Part shown: positions 8,421 to 18,749 of the stretch, piece by piece | How the letters are laid out: every line of letters starts with the position of its first letter | How positions within the stretch are numbered: position 1 is the first letter of the stretch | Notes under the pieces: generated by a model | What the model was told of the DNA's origin: nothing | Seen by the model: only the letters and a program-made list of their open reading frames with translations | Databases searched by the model: none | NCBI GenBank assembly: GCA_963795665.1 | Contig: CAWCIP010000027.1 | Coordinates: forward strand, 1 to 64,000 | Source of the DNA: DASUPK01 sp963795665 | Lineage (GTDB): Bacteria; Actinomycetota; Thermoleophilia; Solirubrobacterales; 70-9 | Direction of reading: 5' to 3' | Length of the DNA stretch: 64,000 bases | Translations under genes and position numbers: made by a program

Positions 8421-9854
8421 ATGAAGATCGCCCTTCTCAAGGCGCCGGTCGGCGGCATTCTTGGTCTCGAGATGCTCACCTTCGTCGAGCCGCTCGGGCT
8501 GATCTGCGTCGCCGGCGGACTCGAGGAGCTGGGCCACGAGGTGCGGGTGTTCGACCTGCGCATCGACGGCGAGGAGCCGGGTCTCGCCGCGTGCGCCGCC
8601 TGGGCCCCCGACGTCGTCGGCCTGCAGTGCAACTTCACGACCGAGCGACGGCGGGCCCTGCGCCTGGCGCGGCGCCTGCGCGAGGCGCTGCCCGACGCTT
8701 TCGTCGTTCTCGGCGGCCACGACGCCTCGCGCGCACCCGGGTGGTTCACCGATCCGGTCTACGACGCCATCGCGGTCGGCGACGGCGAGGAGATCCTGCC
8801 GCCCCTGGTCGACGCCCTCGACCGCGGCGCCCCGCTCGACGGCGTCCCCGGCCTGGTGCTCAACCGCGACGGCGGCCAGGTGGCGACCGGGCACGCGCCG
8901 GCGCGCCGCGAGCTCGACCGGCTGCCGCTGCCGGCGCGGCACCTGATCTCCCGCTACGCGCCGCACTACTACATCAACTTCCGCAAGCCGCTGGCGCTGA
9001 TGGAGACCGCCCGCGGTTGCCCGTTCCAGTGCAACTTCTGCTCGGTCTGGAACTTCCACGAATCGACCTTCCGCGAGAAGTCGCCGGCACGCGTCGTCGC
9101 CGAGCTGGCGGCGATCGACGCGCCCAACATCTTCGTCACCGACGACATCTTCTGGATGAACGTCAAGCGCGGCGAGGAGCTGGCGCGCGCCATCAAGGAA
9201 GCGGGCATCCGCAAGTACTTCACCGTCCAGACGCGCACCGACATCATCTGCAAATTCCCGCACTTGATCGAGATGTGGAAGGAGTGCGGCGAGCTCGCCA
9301 TCTTCCTCGGGCTCGAGTCGGTCACCGACGAGGGTCTGGCGGCGGTCAACAAGAAGAACACCGCCGCCAACAACGCCCGCGCACTGGCGATCCTCAAGGA
9401 GCTCGGGGTCGGCTTCACTCCCAACTTCATCGTCGACCCGGCGTGGGACCACGAGGACTTCACGCGGCTGCGCGAGTGGATCTCGTCCACCGGCGCCTAC
9501 AACAGCGGCTTCTCCGTGCTCACCCCGCTTCCCGGCACCGAGCTGTGGAAGACGGCGCAGCATCAGGTCAACACGCACGACTGGGAGATGTACGACATCG
9601 TCCACGCCGTGCTCCCCACCCGGCTGCCACTCGAGGAGTTCTACGAGGAGTACTCGCGACTCTGGCGCCACGTCCTCCAGGTACGCTACCGCGAGCGCGG
9701 CAGGGTCCGGACCTACGTGCAGCTCGGCGCGGCGCTCGCTACCGGCAAGGTGACGCTCGGCGCGGTGCGCAAGGGAATGAACCTGGCCAAGGTCTTCAGC
9801 CGCCCCGAGACCTTCCTCGCCGCCCACCGGCGGCCGGCGGCGGAATCGCCTTGA
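8421..9854 (+). CDS. B12-binding radical-SAM protein, HpnR-like
   Basis: A 477-residue enzyme with an N-terminal cobalamin-binding Rossmann-type domain (about 1-150) and a radical-SAM core whose 4Fe-4S ligands are C200, C204 and C207 in GCPFQCNFC. Downstream signatures (VTDDIFW, FLGLES, a D-x-DxExF-like stretch, TPLPGTELW and DIVHAVLPTRLPLEEFY) resemble HpnR, the hopanoid C-3 methylase, more than generic B12 radical-SAM proteins. No hopanoid genes lie nearby, so the substrate is uncertain; methylation of a lipid at an unactivated carbon is the likely reaction class. The ATG at 8421 is used because the B12 domain begins there and GGGAG lies just upstream. Confidence 0.8.
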   Translation: MKIALLKAPVGGILGLEMLTFVEPLGLICVAGGLEELGHEVRVFDLRIDGEEPGLAACAAWAPDVVGLQCNFTTERRRALRLARRLREALPDAFVVLGGHDASRAPGWFTDPVYDAIAVGDGEEILPPLVDALDRGAPLDGVPGLVLNRDGGQVATGHAPARRELDRLPLPARHLISRYAPHYYINFRKPLALMETARGCPFQCNFCSVWNFHESTFREKSPARVVAELAAIDAPNIFVTDDIFWMNVKRGEELARAIKEAGIRKYFTVQTRTDIICKFPHLIEMWKECGELAIFLGLESVTDEGLAAVNKKNTAANNARALAILKELGVGFTPNFIVDPAWDHEDFTRLREWISSTGAYNSGFSVLTPLPGTELWKTAQHQVNTHDWEMYDIVHAVLPTRLPLEEFYEEYSRLWRHVLQVRYRERGRVRTYVQLGAALATGKVTLGAVRKGMNLAKVFSRPETFLAAHRRPAAESP

Positions 9855-10060
9855 TCCCTTTCGCCGACGGGAAGTGGTTCAGATTGCCGCCACCGTCGCG
9901 CCTCTTTCTCCTCTGCGCACCGCACGCCGTCGCTTTCCGTGCTATGGTGTTCATGTAGTCGCTGGGCAAGCCACGACATTCGACGAAGTCGCTCTTGCAG
10001 GCCGCGTCAGAGGCCGCCCAGGAGAAGTGTCACCCGCAAGGCCAGGAAGGACCTCAAACG

Positions 10061-10356
10061 ATGAAATTTGCGAGAAACGTACAGTTCGAGATCAAGACAG
10101 GTCAGACCGCCGAGTTCAACCGCGTGATGAACGCCGAAGTGCTTCCGCTGCTCAAGAAGCAGGCCGGCTTCGCCGAGGAGCTGATGATGGTCCACCAGGA
10201 CAAGGGCGTGGCCATCGGCGTGTGGAACGACCGCGCGAGCGCCGACGCCGACGCAAGGGTGCCTATCCGCAGGTGCTCCAGAAGTTGACCCCGATGTTGG
10301 TCGCAGCGCCGCACGTCGACAATGACGACGTGACCGCCACCGCGCTCGCGGTCTGA
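10061..10356 (+). CDS. Small dimeric alpha/beta-barrel protein (frameshifted)
   Basis: It starts at ATG 10061 (MKFARNVQFEIKTG) and has the strand-helix-strand pattern of small ferredoxin-like alpha/beta-barrel proteins of the antibiotic-monooxygenase/EthD type. The frame breaks near 10255, where one base is apparently lost in a GACGC-rich stretch. It continues as GAYPQVLQKLTPMLVAAPHV to the stop at 10356, giving about 98 residues. A strong hairpin terminator follows 26 bases later. No catalytic residues are diagnostic and the function is unknown. Confidence 0.6.
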
Positions 10357-10382
10357 ACCCGTCTCTCGTCCGATGCACCACC

Positions 10383-10412
10383 GCGAGGATCCCATCCGGG
10401 GTCCTCGCTTTT
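10383..10412 (+). terminator. Rho-independent terminator
   Basis: GCGAGGATCCC and GGGTCCTCGC pair with one bulged base around a short loop and are followed by TTTT. It sits just after the small barrel-protein gene on the plus strand. Confidence 0.75.
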
Positions 10413-10519
10413 CGTTGGACTTCGGGCGCCGCTTCCGTCGGTTCTAGCCCAACCTGGCCCGCAGCCGAGATTCCCGCGAGAGCCTTACAATGGGTCGTAT
10501 TCCCTCTGCGGAGGTACCG

Positions 10520-11742
10520 ATGCGCACCCCTCGCCGGGAGCCGCTTCTCGCCTGGCTTCTCGCCGCTCTCTTCGCCGCCACACCGCTCACCGCCAAGACG
10601 ATCGAGCCGTGTCGACCAGCGGGAGCAGGAGCCACTGCCCACGGCGAGACCCGGGGCGAAGCCCAAGGCCAGCGCCGCGAGCTGGCGGGGCTTCCGCCCT
10701 AGCAGCTCGTTCGGGCGACGGCATCAGTCGAAGAGGGAGAAGTACACTGCGACGACACGGCGCTCCTCGTCCCATTCGGCCCGCTGTCCTCGGACCGGAC
10801 AGCCGTCGAAAATGCCGCCACGTCGCTCACCGCCCGAGGCTATACGCCGATCAGTCGAGTCCGCGCTGGCGCGGCCGATCGGCCCCGCACGTGGCGAGAA
10901 GGTGATTCTCCTCGTCTCCGACGGTAGGAGACTGCGTCGCAGATCCGTGCGCACGACGAAGGCGTAAGGACGCCGACGCGAGCCGCATGGTGCCCGCGTC
11001 GGTTTCGAGGTCGACAGCGCCGCGCGGGTCAAGCTCGCCTGCGTGGCACACGCGACCGGCGGCTCCTACTTCGACGCCTCCGGCGTCGACGGGCTCGCCA
11101 GGCGCTCGGAGAAGCCTCGGCGCGCGGCGCCCAGTCCGTCGCCGCACAGGGCACCGCGCCGGGAAACCTCGAGATTCTCCACGCCGACATGCGCGGCCAT
11201 GTCGTCACCGACGCGGTGACCGGCGCCGAGGCCGGGAAGATCTCCAGCTTCGCCAGCACGATCCGGGTTCCTCCAGGCATCACGGCGTGACTTTCGGCAA
11301 AGGGGTCTGGCACGGCGTGGAAGTTCGCTCTGGCGCGAAGACCGTGCTCGAGCCGGCGGTGCTCAAAATCGAGGGAGCGTCGATGAAAGGGCACAAGGTG
11401 CTCGACAGCGAGACCGGCGCCGAGCTCGACCAGCTCTCTTCTTTCCGTTCATCGGCACCGATGCTCCCCGGCCTCTACGACGTCACCTTCGGCGACACCG
11501 TCTGGCACCAGATCCGCCTCGACTCGGGGAAGACGACGACACTTCGTCCCGGCATTCTCACCCTGCAGAACGCCGGCATGGAGAGCCGCGACGTCTTCGA
11601 TGCCTCCGGTGCCAAGGTGGGAAGCGTGAACAGCTTCGGGAGCACCATCCCCCTGCCACCCGGGAGCTATTCGATCGATCGGGCGACCAGCATGCCCTTC
11701 ACCCTCGCCGAGGGCCAGCACCTGGCGTTGTCGGCGAAGTGA
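10520..11742 (+). CDS. Secreted VWA-domain protein with three C-terminal repeats (frameshifted)
   Basis: It begins with a signal peptide (MRTPRREPLLAWLLAALFAATPLTA). Fragments of a von Willebrand A domain then appear in alternating frames: ALLVPFGPLSSDRTAVENA, the strand VILLVSDG, and a later GGSYFDASGVDGLARRL, a typical end of bacterial VWA domains. The rest, about 11150-11742, contains three roughly 70-residue repeats. Each runs from a beta strand through a TG-x-x-x-G turn to SSF-x-S, PPG-x-Y and VTFG-x-x-VWH. At least four frame breaks lie between 10600 and 11290; the last 450 bases are clean. VWA domains bind ligands through a metal site. The repeats look like a surface or ligand-binding module with no family I recognise. 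Confidence 0.6.
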
Positions 11743-11788
11743 AGGCGGGCGGCGTGTCGCCGGATCGTCCGTCCTCCAGCGTCCCCGC

Positions 11789-13105
11789 CTACTTCGGGAA
11801 TCGTCCGAGGGCGACCAGCAGGTTCAGGGTGGCCCGGCGCACGTCGTCCTCCACCAGGGCCGCTGCGGTCGCGGCGTCCCGCGCCGAGCGCTCGGCGTCG
11901 ATGACCTCCAGGTTCGTCGTCGAGCCGAGCTCGAAGGCGGAGGTCGTGATGCGCAAGACCTCGTCGGCCTGCGCCGACGCCTTCCGGGCGTTGACCAGCG
12001 CCCGTTGGAAGCTCGCCAGTGATTCCCGGGCGACCTGGATCTCCGAGCGCGCCTGGATCTCGGCGGCCGTGAGCTGGAGCTTCGCCCGGTCCAGGTCGGC
12101 GGCCCGCAACCGGGCGTCCGAGCGGTGCCGGCCGCCTTCGAACAGCGGCTCGGAGAAGAGCAGGCTGAGCTGCCAGGAGCTCGACCGCTGGAAGACGCCC
12201 GCCGGCGTCAGCCACTGCTTCGTATAGGCGAGCGAGGCGGTCGGCACCCAGTCCTTCCAGCTGTCGCTCTTCGTCCGCTCGGCGGCCTCCATCGCCGCAG
12301 TCCGCAGCTGCAGGTCCGGACGGTCGGTACGCCACGACGCGAGGATCGGTCTCCGTTGGAACCTCGAACGACCGGCTCGGCGCCCGCATCGACCGGACCG
12401 TCCTCGGCGAGCAGCACCCCGAGGGCCGCCTGCGAATCGAACAGGGCCAGACGCGAGCCCTCGAGGCGCAGCTCCTGGGCCGACACCTGCTGCGCCGCGC
12501 GCACCTCGTCGAGCCGTGATCCCGCGCCTCCCTGGAGCCGCTTCCCAGCGTAGCCGAGATGCTCGCGGGCGTTGTCGAGCGCGTCCTTCTCGACGTCCGC
12601 CTGACGCCTCGCCGCGATGATCGCCAGGTACGTCTGTGCGGTCGCGACCGCCACCTGCTGCCGGGTCTCGGCGGCCGCGAGCTGCGAAACCCGGAGCTGG
12701 TCGCGGCTCTGCGCCGCCGCGGCCCAGTCTCGCCGCCGCCAGCACGGGCACGGACGCCGTCGCGGCGACCGCCGTCTGCGTCTGCGGCTGCGCCACCGTC
12801 CCGTCGAACGCGATCTCCTGATCCCGTCGCGTCCGCGACCCGCCGACGACCAGGCTGGGCAGGTTCGCGGCACGGGCGCCCTCGAGCAGCGCCTCGGCAC
12901 GGCGGACCGCGGCCGCGGCCTCGGCGACCGTCGGATTGCTCTCCAAAGCACGCTGGATGGCGGCGTCGAACTCGACGCGCGGTATCGCCTTCGACGGCTC
13001 CTGCGCCGCCGCCGTGCCGGCCCACGCCAGGGCCGCCGAGAGGAAGCCCGCGACCACCAATCCTCGGCGCCCTGTCCGTCCGGGAGCTCGCCGGCACTCA
13101 CTCAT
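11789..13105 (-). CDS. TolC-family outer-membrane efflux channel (frameshifted twice)
   Basis: Third gene of the efflux operon. The signal peptide ends in AGTAAAQ and is followed by the first TolC-type helical hairpin (AIQRALESNPTVAEAAAAVRRAEA). The middle third is read in another frame between about 12725 and 12350 (QQVAVATAQTYLAIIAAR, RLDEVRAAQQVSAQELRLEG). The original frame then resumes through LSLLFSEPLFEGGRH and TNLEVIDAERSARDAATAAAL to the stop. The two breaks compensate, leaving about 438 residues, the family's usual length. It forms the outer-membrane exit duct for the RND pump. Its start overlaps the RND gene end by 8 bases. Confidence 0.8.
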   Translation of the reverse strand: MSECRRAPGRTGRRGLVVAGFLSAALAWAGTAAAQEPSKAIPRVEFDAAIQRALESNPTVAEAAAAVRRAEALLEGARAANLPSLVVGGSRTRRDQEIAFDGTVAQPQTQTAVAATASVPVLAAARLGRGGAEPRPAPGFAARGRRDPAAGGGRDRTDVPGDHRGEASGGRREGRARQRPRASRLRWEAAPGRRGITARRGARGAAGVGPGAAPRGLASGPVRFAGGPRGAARRGRSGRCGRRAGRSRFQRRPILASWRTDRPDLQLRTAAMEAAERTKSDSWKDWVPTASLAYTKQWLTPAGVFQRSSSWQLSLLFSEPLFEGGRHRSDARLRAADLDRAKLQLTAAEIQARSEIQVARESLASFQRALVNARKASAQADEVLRITTSAFELGSTTNLEVIDAERSARDAATAAALVEDDVRRATLNLLVALGRFPK

Positions 13106-16100
13106 GGGCCCCTCCTGTCTCCTGCGCCGGCTCCTCGCCGCGCGTCCGCAAGATCCGGCCGGGAGCCAGCGTGCGGATCGTCACGTAGAGCACCGGGATG
13201 AACACGACCGAGAGGAAGGTCGAGGCCGCCATCCCGCCGGCGACCGCCGTTCCGACCGACCGCCGGGCGCCCGAACCCGCGCCAGCGGCGAACGCCAGCG
13301 GCATGACCCCGAGGATGAAGGCGAGCGACGTCATCAGGATCGGCCGCAGCCGGATCCGCGCCGCCTCGATCGCGGCCTCGACGATCGGGCGGCCACGCGA
13401 CCGGAGCTGCTCGGCGAATTCGACGATGAGGATCGAGTTCTTCGCCGCCAAGCCGATGAGCATGACCAGACCGACCTGACAGAAGACGTCGTTCGAGTAT
13501 CCCCGCACGAGCTGGGCGCTGAGCGCCCCCAGCACGGCGAGCGGCACGCCGAGAAGAATGATGAACGGCAACACCCAGCTCTCGTAGAGCGCCGCCAGGA
13601 CCAGGTAGACCACGAGGATGCTCAGCGCGAAGATGAACGCGGCCTGCGACCCGGCCTTGATCTCCTCGAGCGACTGGCCCGCCCAGGCGAAGCCGAAACC
13701 GGACGGGAGCGCCTTCTGCGCGATCTCCTGCATCGTCCGCAGGGCCTGCCCCGAGCTCGTCCCGGGCACCGCGGAGCCGGAGATCTCGGCCGAGCGGAAG
13801 AGGTTGAAGTGGCTGATCACGGCCGGCGCCGTCGTCTCGGTGGTCGAGACCACCGCCGAGAGCGGAACCATCTCGCCCTTGTCCGTTCTCACGTAGTAGT
13901 GGCCGAGCGCCGACGGCTGCGACCGGAACGGCTCGTCCGCCTGGACGTAGACCCGGTACGCCCGGTTGTTGAAGTCGAAGTCGTTGACGTACTCCGAGCC
14001 GAGCAGGACCGCCATCGCGTCGGTGATCTCCCCGATCGGGAGGCCGAAGCTGCGCGCCCGGTCGCGGTCGATGTTCACCAGCAACTGGGGGTCGTTGGCC
14101 GTGAAGCTGCTGAAAAGTCCGGTCACCTTCCCCGACTGGTAGCCGTCCTGGATCACCTGCTGGGTCGTGCTGGCGAGACCCGCGATCTCGCCCCCGCTCT
14201 CGTCCAGGACCTCGAACTGGAAGCCGCCGAAGGTGGACAGGCCCTGGATCGAGGGCGGCGCGGCGGCGATCACCAGCGCCCCGGGGATCGACAGCAGCTG
14301 TCCGCGGACCCGGGCGAGCACCGCGGACAAGGAGTGCGCAGGGTCACGCCGCTGGTCGTAATCCTTGAGGCGCACGAACATGAGCCCCTGGTTGGGAGCG
14401 GAGCCGCTGAAGCTGAAGCCGGCCACCGAGAAGACCGCCGCGATCTCGGGCTGCGCCAGCAGGATCTTCTCCGCCTTGCGCGCGATCCCGTCCGTGTACG
14501 GCAGCGAGGCTCCCGGCGGTGCCTGGAGGATGGTGATGAAGTAGCCCTCGTCCTCCTCGGGGACGAAGGAGGACGGCACGAGCTTGAAGATCCCCCACGC
14601 CGCCACGAGTCCCAGGGCGAAGAGCACCAGCATCCCCCGCCGCCAGCGCAGGACCTTGCGCAACGTCTCGACGTAGAAGGTGGTGCCGCCGTCGATCACC
14701 CGGTTGACCCGGGTGAAGAAGCGACCGGAGGTGTGGCTCTCCTTCTCGAGCAGGAGCGCCGAAAGCGCGGGCGTGAAGGTGACGGCGTTGAACACCGACA
14801 GCACCACGGCGAAGGCGATCGTCAGCGAGAACTGCTGGTACATGCGTCCGGTCGTGCCGGGGAAGAACGCCACCGGAACGAACACCGACACCAGGACGAC
14901 GCCGATGACGACCACCGCGGAGAAGACCTCGCGCATCGCGTCCACGGCGGCGTCGTGCGCCGACTTGCCGAACTCCCGGATGTGGCGCTCGATGTTCTCG
15001 ATCACCACGATGGCATCGTCCACGACCATGCCGGTCGCGAGCACGATGCCGAACAGGGTCAGGGTGTTGATCGAGAAGTCGAAGAGCTTGACGAACGCGA
15101 ACGTCCCGACCAGCGAGACCGGGATCGTGACCGCGGGGATGATCGTGCTGCGCCACTTCTGCAGGAACACGAACATGACGAGGATCACCAGCCCGATCGC
15201 CTCGGCCAGCGTCTTGAGCACCTCGACGATCGACTGCCGGACGACGCTCACGTTGTCGAAGGCGATCTCCGCGCGCAGCCCGGGCGGGAAATCCTTGCGC
15301 AGCCGGTCGAGCTCGTCCCGGACCCCCTGGAACACTTCGATCGCGTTGGCTCCGGGCAGCAGCGTGATGCCGACACCCGCCGCCTGGAGACCGCCGAAGC
15401 GCAGGTCGACCGCGTAGTTCTCGGCGCCCAGCTCGACCCGTCCCAGGTCCTTGAGACGGATGAGGGTGCCGTCCCCGCCGGCTTTGACCACGATGTTCTC
15501 GAACTGCGAGACGGTGGCCAACCGCCCCTGGGCCTTGACGCTGATCTGGTAGGTCTGCGCCGGCGCCGCCGGCGGCCCGCCGATGCTCCCGGCGGCGACC
15601 TGCAGGTTCTGCTCCCGCAGGGCGTTGACGACATCGTCGGCGGTGATCCCGCGTCCCGCGAGCTTGGCGGGATCGAGCCAGACGCGCATGGCGTACTTGC
15701 GCTCGCCGAAGATGATGACGTCTCCCACTCCACGGACGCGCTTGAGCGCGTCGCGGACGTAGACGTCGATGTAGTTGCTGATGAACAGCGAGTCGTAGCG
15801 GTTGTCCGCCGAGAAGAAGCCGATGGCGCCGAGAAAGCCCGTCGTCGCCTTGGTCACCGAGATGCCGTTGGTACGCACCTCCGCCGGCATGCGTCCGATC
15901 GCCTGGTTGACCCGGTTCTGCACGTCCACCGCCGCCAGGTCCGGGTCGCGCCCGATCTCGAAGGTGACGGTGATCGTGGACACCCCGGTGTTGGTGCTCG
16001 ACGACCGGATGTAGAGCATTCCCGGCACGCCGTTGATCGCCTGCTCGAGCGGCGTCGTGACGGCCGTCTCCACGGCCTCGGCGTTGGCGCCGGTGTAGAT

Positions 16101-16244
16101 GGAGGTCACCACCACGCTGGGCGGCGCCAGATCCGGGTAGCGCGCGATCGGCAGGATCGGAATGGCGATCGCGCCGGCCAGGATGATCAGCAGCGAACAG
16201 ACCGTCGCGAGGATCGGACGGCGGATGAACAGCTCGCTGAGCAC
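13098..16244 (-). CDS. RND multidrug efflux transporter (HAE-1/AcrB type)
   Basis: A 1048-residue inner-membrane proton-driven exporter of hydrophobic or amphiphilic compounds. The architecture is AcrB-like: N-terminal segment (MLSELFIRRPILATVCSLLI), large periplasmic loop, a helix bundle including GMVVDDAIVVIENIER with the paired Asp residues of the proton relay, a second periplasmic loop, and C-terminal helices with VGLVMLIGLAAKNSILIVEFAEQLR. The length matches the family and the frame is unbroken over 3.1 kb. It lies between the membrane-fusion protein (adjacent, 0-base gap) and the TolC channel (8-base overlap), completing a tripartite pump. No linked regulator is visible. Confidence 0.95.
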   Translation of the reverse strand: MLSELFIRRPILATVCSLLIILAGAIAIPILPIARYPDLAPPSVVVTSIYTGANAEAVETAVTTPLEQAINGVPGMLYIRSSSTNTGVSTITVTFEIGRDPDLAAVDVQNRVNQAIGRMPAEVRTNGISVTKATTGFLGAIGFFSADNRYDSLFISNYIDVYVRDALKRVRGVGDVIIFGERKYAMRVWLDPAKLAGRGITADDVVNALREQNLQVAAGSIGGPPAAPAQTYQISVKAQGRLATVSQFENIVVKAGGDGTLIRLKDLGRVELGAENYAVDLRFGGLQAAGVGITLLPGANAIEVFQGVRDELDRLRKDFPPGLRAEIAFDNVSVVRQSIVEVLKTLAEAIGLVILVMFVFLQKWRSTIIPAVTIPVSLVGTFAFVKLFDFSINTLTLFGIVLATGMVVDDAIVVIENIERHIREFGKSAHDAAVDAMREVFSAVVVIGVVLVSVFVPVAFFPGTTGRMYQQFSLTIAFAVVLSVFNAVTFTPALSALLLEKESHTSGRFFTRVNRVIDGGTTFYVETLRKVLRWRRGMLVLFALGLVAAWGIFKLVPSSFVPEEDEGYFITILQAPPGASLPYTDGIARKAEKILLAQPEIAAVFSVAGFSFSGSAPNQGLMFVRLKDYDQRRDPAHSLSAVLARVRGQLLSIPGALVIAAAPPSIQGLSTFGGFQFEVLDESGGEIAGLASTTQQVIQDGYQSGKVTGLFSSFTANDPQLLVNIDRDRARSFGLPIGEITDAMAVLLGSEYVNDFDFNNRAYRVYVQADEPFRSQPSALGHYYVRTDKGEMVPLSAVVSTTETTAPAVISHFNLFRSAEISGSAVPGTSSGQALRTMQEIAQKALPSGFGFAWAGQSLEEIKAGSQAAFIFALSILVVYLVLAALYESWVLPFIILLGVPLAVLGALSAQLVRGYSNDVFCQVGLVMLIGLAAKNSILIVEFAEQLRSRGRPIVEAAIEAARIRLRPILMTSLAFILGVMPLAFAAGAGSGARRSVGTAVAGGMAASTFLSVVFIPVLYVTIRTLAPGRILRTRGEEPAQETGGAHE

Positions 16245-17463
16245 CTACTTGCCCTCCGGCCCCGCGTCGGATCCGCCGGCCGGGGCGGCCGCTTCCTGCA
16301 CCGGCGCCCCCTCGCGGATCTTCTGGAGCCCGGAGACGATCAACCGGTCGCCGGCGCTCAGCCCGTCGAGAACGAGGTAGTCGTCGCCGATCACCGGTCC
16401 GACGGTGATCGGCTGCTGGTGGGCCACCAGGCCGCCCTGCTCGCCGGCCACGGCGGTGAAAGCGAACACCTGGCCGTTGACCCGCGTCACCGAGACCACC
16501 GGGATCGTCAGGCTCGGCTCGGTGCTCCAGACGATCTGGGCACGGACGAACTGACCCGTCCGCAGCGCCGCCGTCGCCGGCGCGGGCGCCTTGACCAGCA
16601 CCGTCTGGGTGGCGTCGTCGACCGACGGCGCGACGAACGAGACCTCCGTCTCGGCGACCGTTCCGCCCGCCTCGTCGAGCAGCCGGACCGGAAGCCCGAG
16701 CCGGACCCGCGGGGCGAGCTGGACGGGCACGCCGATGTAGACCTCGAGGCCCGCCTGGGCGTCGATCGTCGTCACCACGGTCGACGTCGTCACCCGGTCG
16801 CCCTTGTGGACGGGGATGTCGCCGACGACGCCGGCCGTCGGGGCGACGACCCGGTAGTACCCCAGCTCGTTCTGCTGCTGCCGGATCTGATCCTCCACCG
16901 AAGCGAGCTGCGCCCGGGCGTCCTTGAGCTGTGCCTCGGCCTGGTCCACGTCCTGCTGGCTCGCCGCGCCGACGTCGAACAGCGCCTTCTGGCGCCGGGC
17001 CTGCTGCTCGGCGTAGGTCGCGTCCGCCTCGCGGGCGGACCGCAACGACTGCAGGCTGGCGACGACCGCCCGCTGCGACCCGTCATCGATCTCGGCGATC
17101 GTCGTCCCCGCCTCGACGTGGTCGCCCGACTGGACGAAGATGCGGGTGACGAAACCTTCGACTTGAGGCTGGAGCGTGGCGGCGTGGCGCGACCTCGCCG
17201 TGCCGACGAACTCGCCGGTCTGCTCGACCGGCTTCGGCGCCAGAGTCACCATCTCGACCGGCATCGCCGGCATGCCGCCGCCGGGAGCACCCCCGGCGTG
17301 TCCGCCCGGAGAGCCTCCGCCACAGCCTGCCGCCGCGATGAGCGCGACAGCCAGCGCGAAGGCCTCGACCGGCGCGGCGTGGGAGCCGGGAGAATCGCCC
17401 GGCCGGGCGGCCGGACCCTGCCGTCTCGGGGAACGTGGGGGCGACCGGATCGTCGGATCTCAT
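16245..17463 (-). CDS. RND membrane-fusion (periplasmic adaptor) lipoprotein, N-terminal frameshift
   Basis: From Met at 17273 the 342 residues show the adaptor fold: lipoyl half-motif (VEGFVTRIFVQSGDHVEAG), alpha-hairpin (about 60-130), second lipoyl half (YYRVVAPTAGVVGDI), beta-barrel and C-terminal domain. Directly upstream in the same frame lies a lipobox, ALAVALIAAAGC, but no start codon before a stop. The ATG at 17463 (MRSDDPVAPTF) is in another frame that leads toward it. A one-base break near 17390 therefore probably separates the start from the lipobox. The mature protein would be a lipid-anchored periplasmic adaptor linking pump and channel. It is first in the operon. Confidence 0.85.
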
Positions 17464-17602
17464 CCAGGGTGACTGCCTTTCCCGGGCGCTGGATCTGGAA
17501 CTTCGAGTCTCGGCGGGCGCCGCGCCATCTCGCTGCCGAGAAGCTCGGACTATCTCACGAGCGGCGGCCGGGCGAACCCCCCGACCCGACACGGCTTCCC
17601 GT

Positions 17603-18554
17603 TCAGGGCCGCGCCGGCAGGCGCTTGGTGCCGGCGAGCTCGGCGGCGGTCTGGGTGATGTCGTCGGCGACGAAGTGCTCGTAGTACGCCCAGCCGGAGT
17701 AGCGCGGCTCGAGCTCGGGACGCACCGCCGCGACCAGGGCGTCGCCCTCGAGGCCGCGCTCCCGGGCGGCCGCCACGGCGGCGCGCAGGTCCTCGAGGTA
17801 GCCGCGGAAGGCGCGGACGTCGGCGGCGCGGCCGACCTCGCCGTGGCCCGGGACGAAGGTCGCGTCCGGCGCGTCCGCGACCAGCCGGTCGGCCGTGACC
17901 ACCCAGGCCGCGAGTGTCGGCGTCGGTCGTGTTGGGCAGGGTGTGGTTCCAGAACAGGTCGCCGGTGAAGACGACCCCGGCGTCGGGCACCTCGACGATC
18001 GAGTCGCTCCCGGTGTGCCCGGGCAGAGAGCGCACGACCAGCTTCCGGCTCCCGAGATACAGCTCCACTCCGTCGTCGTAGACCAGGTCGGGCAGAACCA
18101 GGGACTCGACCCACGCCTTCTTGTCGGGCGGGATCGACGCGCCCCACCACTTGAGGTTCTCGGTGCGCTCCCAGGCGCGGACGTTCCTCTGCGCCACGAT
18201 CGTCGCCCCGGCCTTCCGGAAGACGCCATTGCCCGCGACGTGATCGAGGTGGTAGTGGGTGTTCACGACGAACCGGACGGGCAGCGGCGTCCGGGCGCGG
18301 ATCGCGACGAGGAGCTCCGCGGCCGAAGCCGCGCTCTGGAAGGTGTCGACGACCGCCACCCCGTCGTCGCCGATCACGAAGCCGGCGTTCGAGCCGGCGC
18401 CCTTGCCCGGGATCGCGACAGCCGCCCAGACCCCGCGGCCGACCTCGTGCAGCGTGATGGTCGAAGGCGCCGCCGCCACTTCCTCGCCCGAGGCGAGACT
18501 TGTGGCCGGCGCGAAGATGGCGAGCAGGAGCGGCAGCAGGACGGAGTAGCGCAC
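17603..18554 (-). CDS. Secreted metallo-beta-lactamase-fold hydrolase (frameshifted)
   Basis: A signal peptide (MRYSVLLPLLLAIFAPATSLA) precedes an MBL fold. The zinc motif is THYHLDH, followed by the downstream LPGHTGSDSIV (metal His) and FTGDLFWN (metal Asp). The frame breaks near 17905 and continues as a helical C-terminus (FVPGHGEVGRAADV, where the GHG His is the final ligand) to the stop at 17603, about 315 residues. The family includes class B beta-lactamases and many periplasmic esterases and lactonases; the true substrate cannot be assigned. It is followed by the efflux operon on the same strand after about 140 bases. Confidence 0.75.
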
Positions 18555-18749
18555 GGCGAGATCATAGGACCCCTCGGCTGCGGGCCGGGCCCTGGCCGGC
18601 CCGTGATCCCGCTCCGGCGGCGTTTCCGTTCATCCCAGGTGGAGCGCTCGTCAAGGTCGCGGGCGTCGGCGGGAGGGCAAATGCTGGTCGTCGCCCCCGC
18701 ACCACACCGGGCTGCCGGGTCCACCCCACAGCCCACTCAAGGAGGATCG

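Noticed and set aside
12936..17684. A 1582-codon open frame on the plus strand opposite the efflux operon
   Set aside because: It is antisense to a clean RND/MFP operon, has Arg/Asp/Glu/Gly-biased low-complexity composition and no domain. It is a by-product of high third-position GC.
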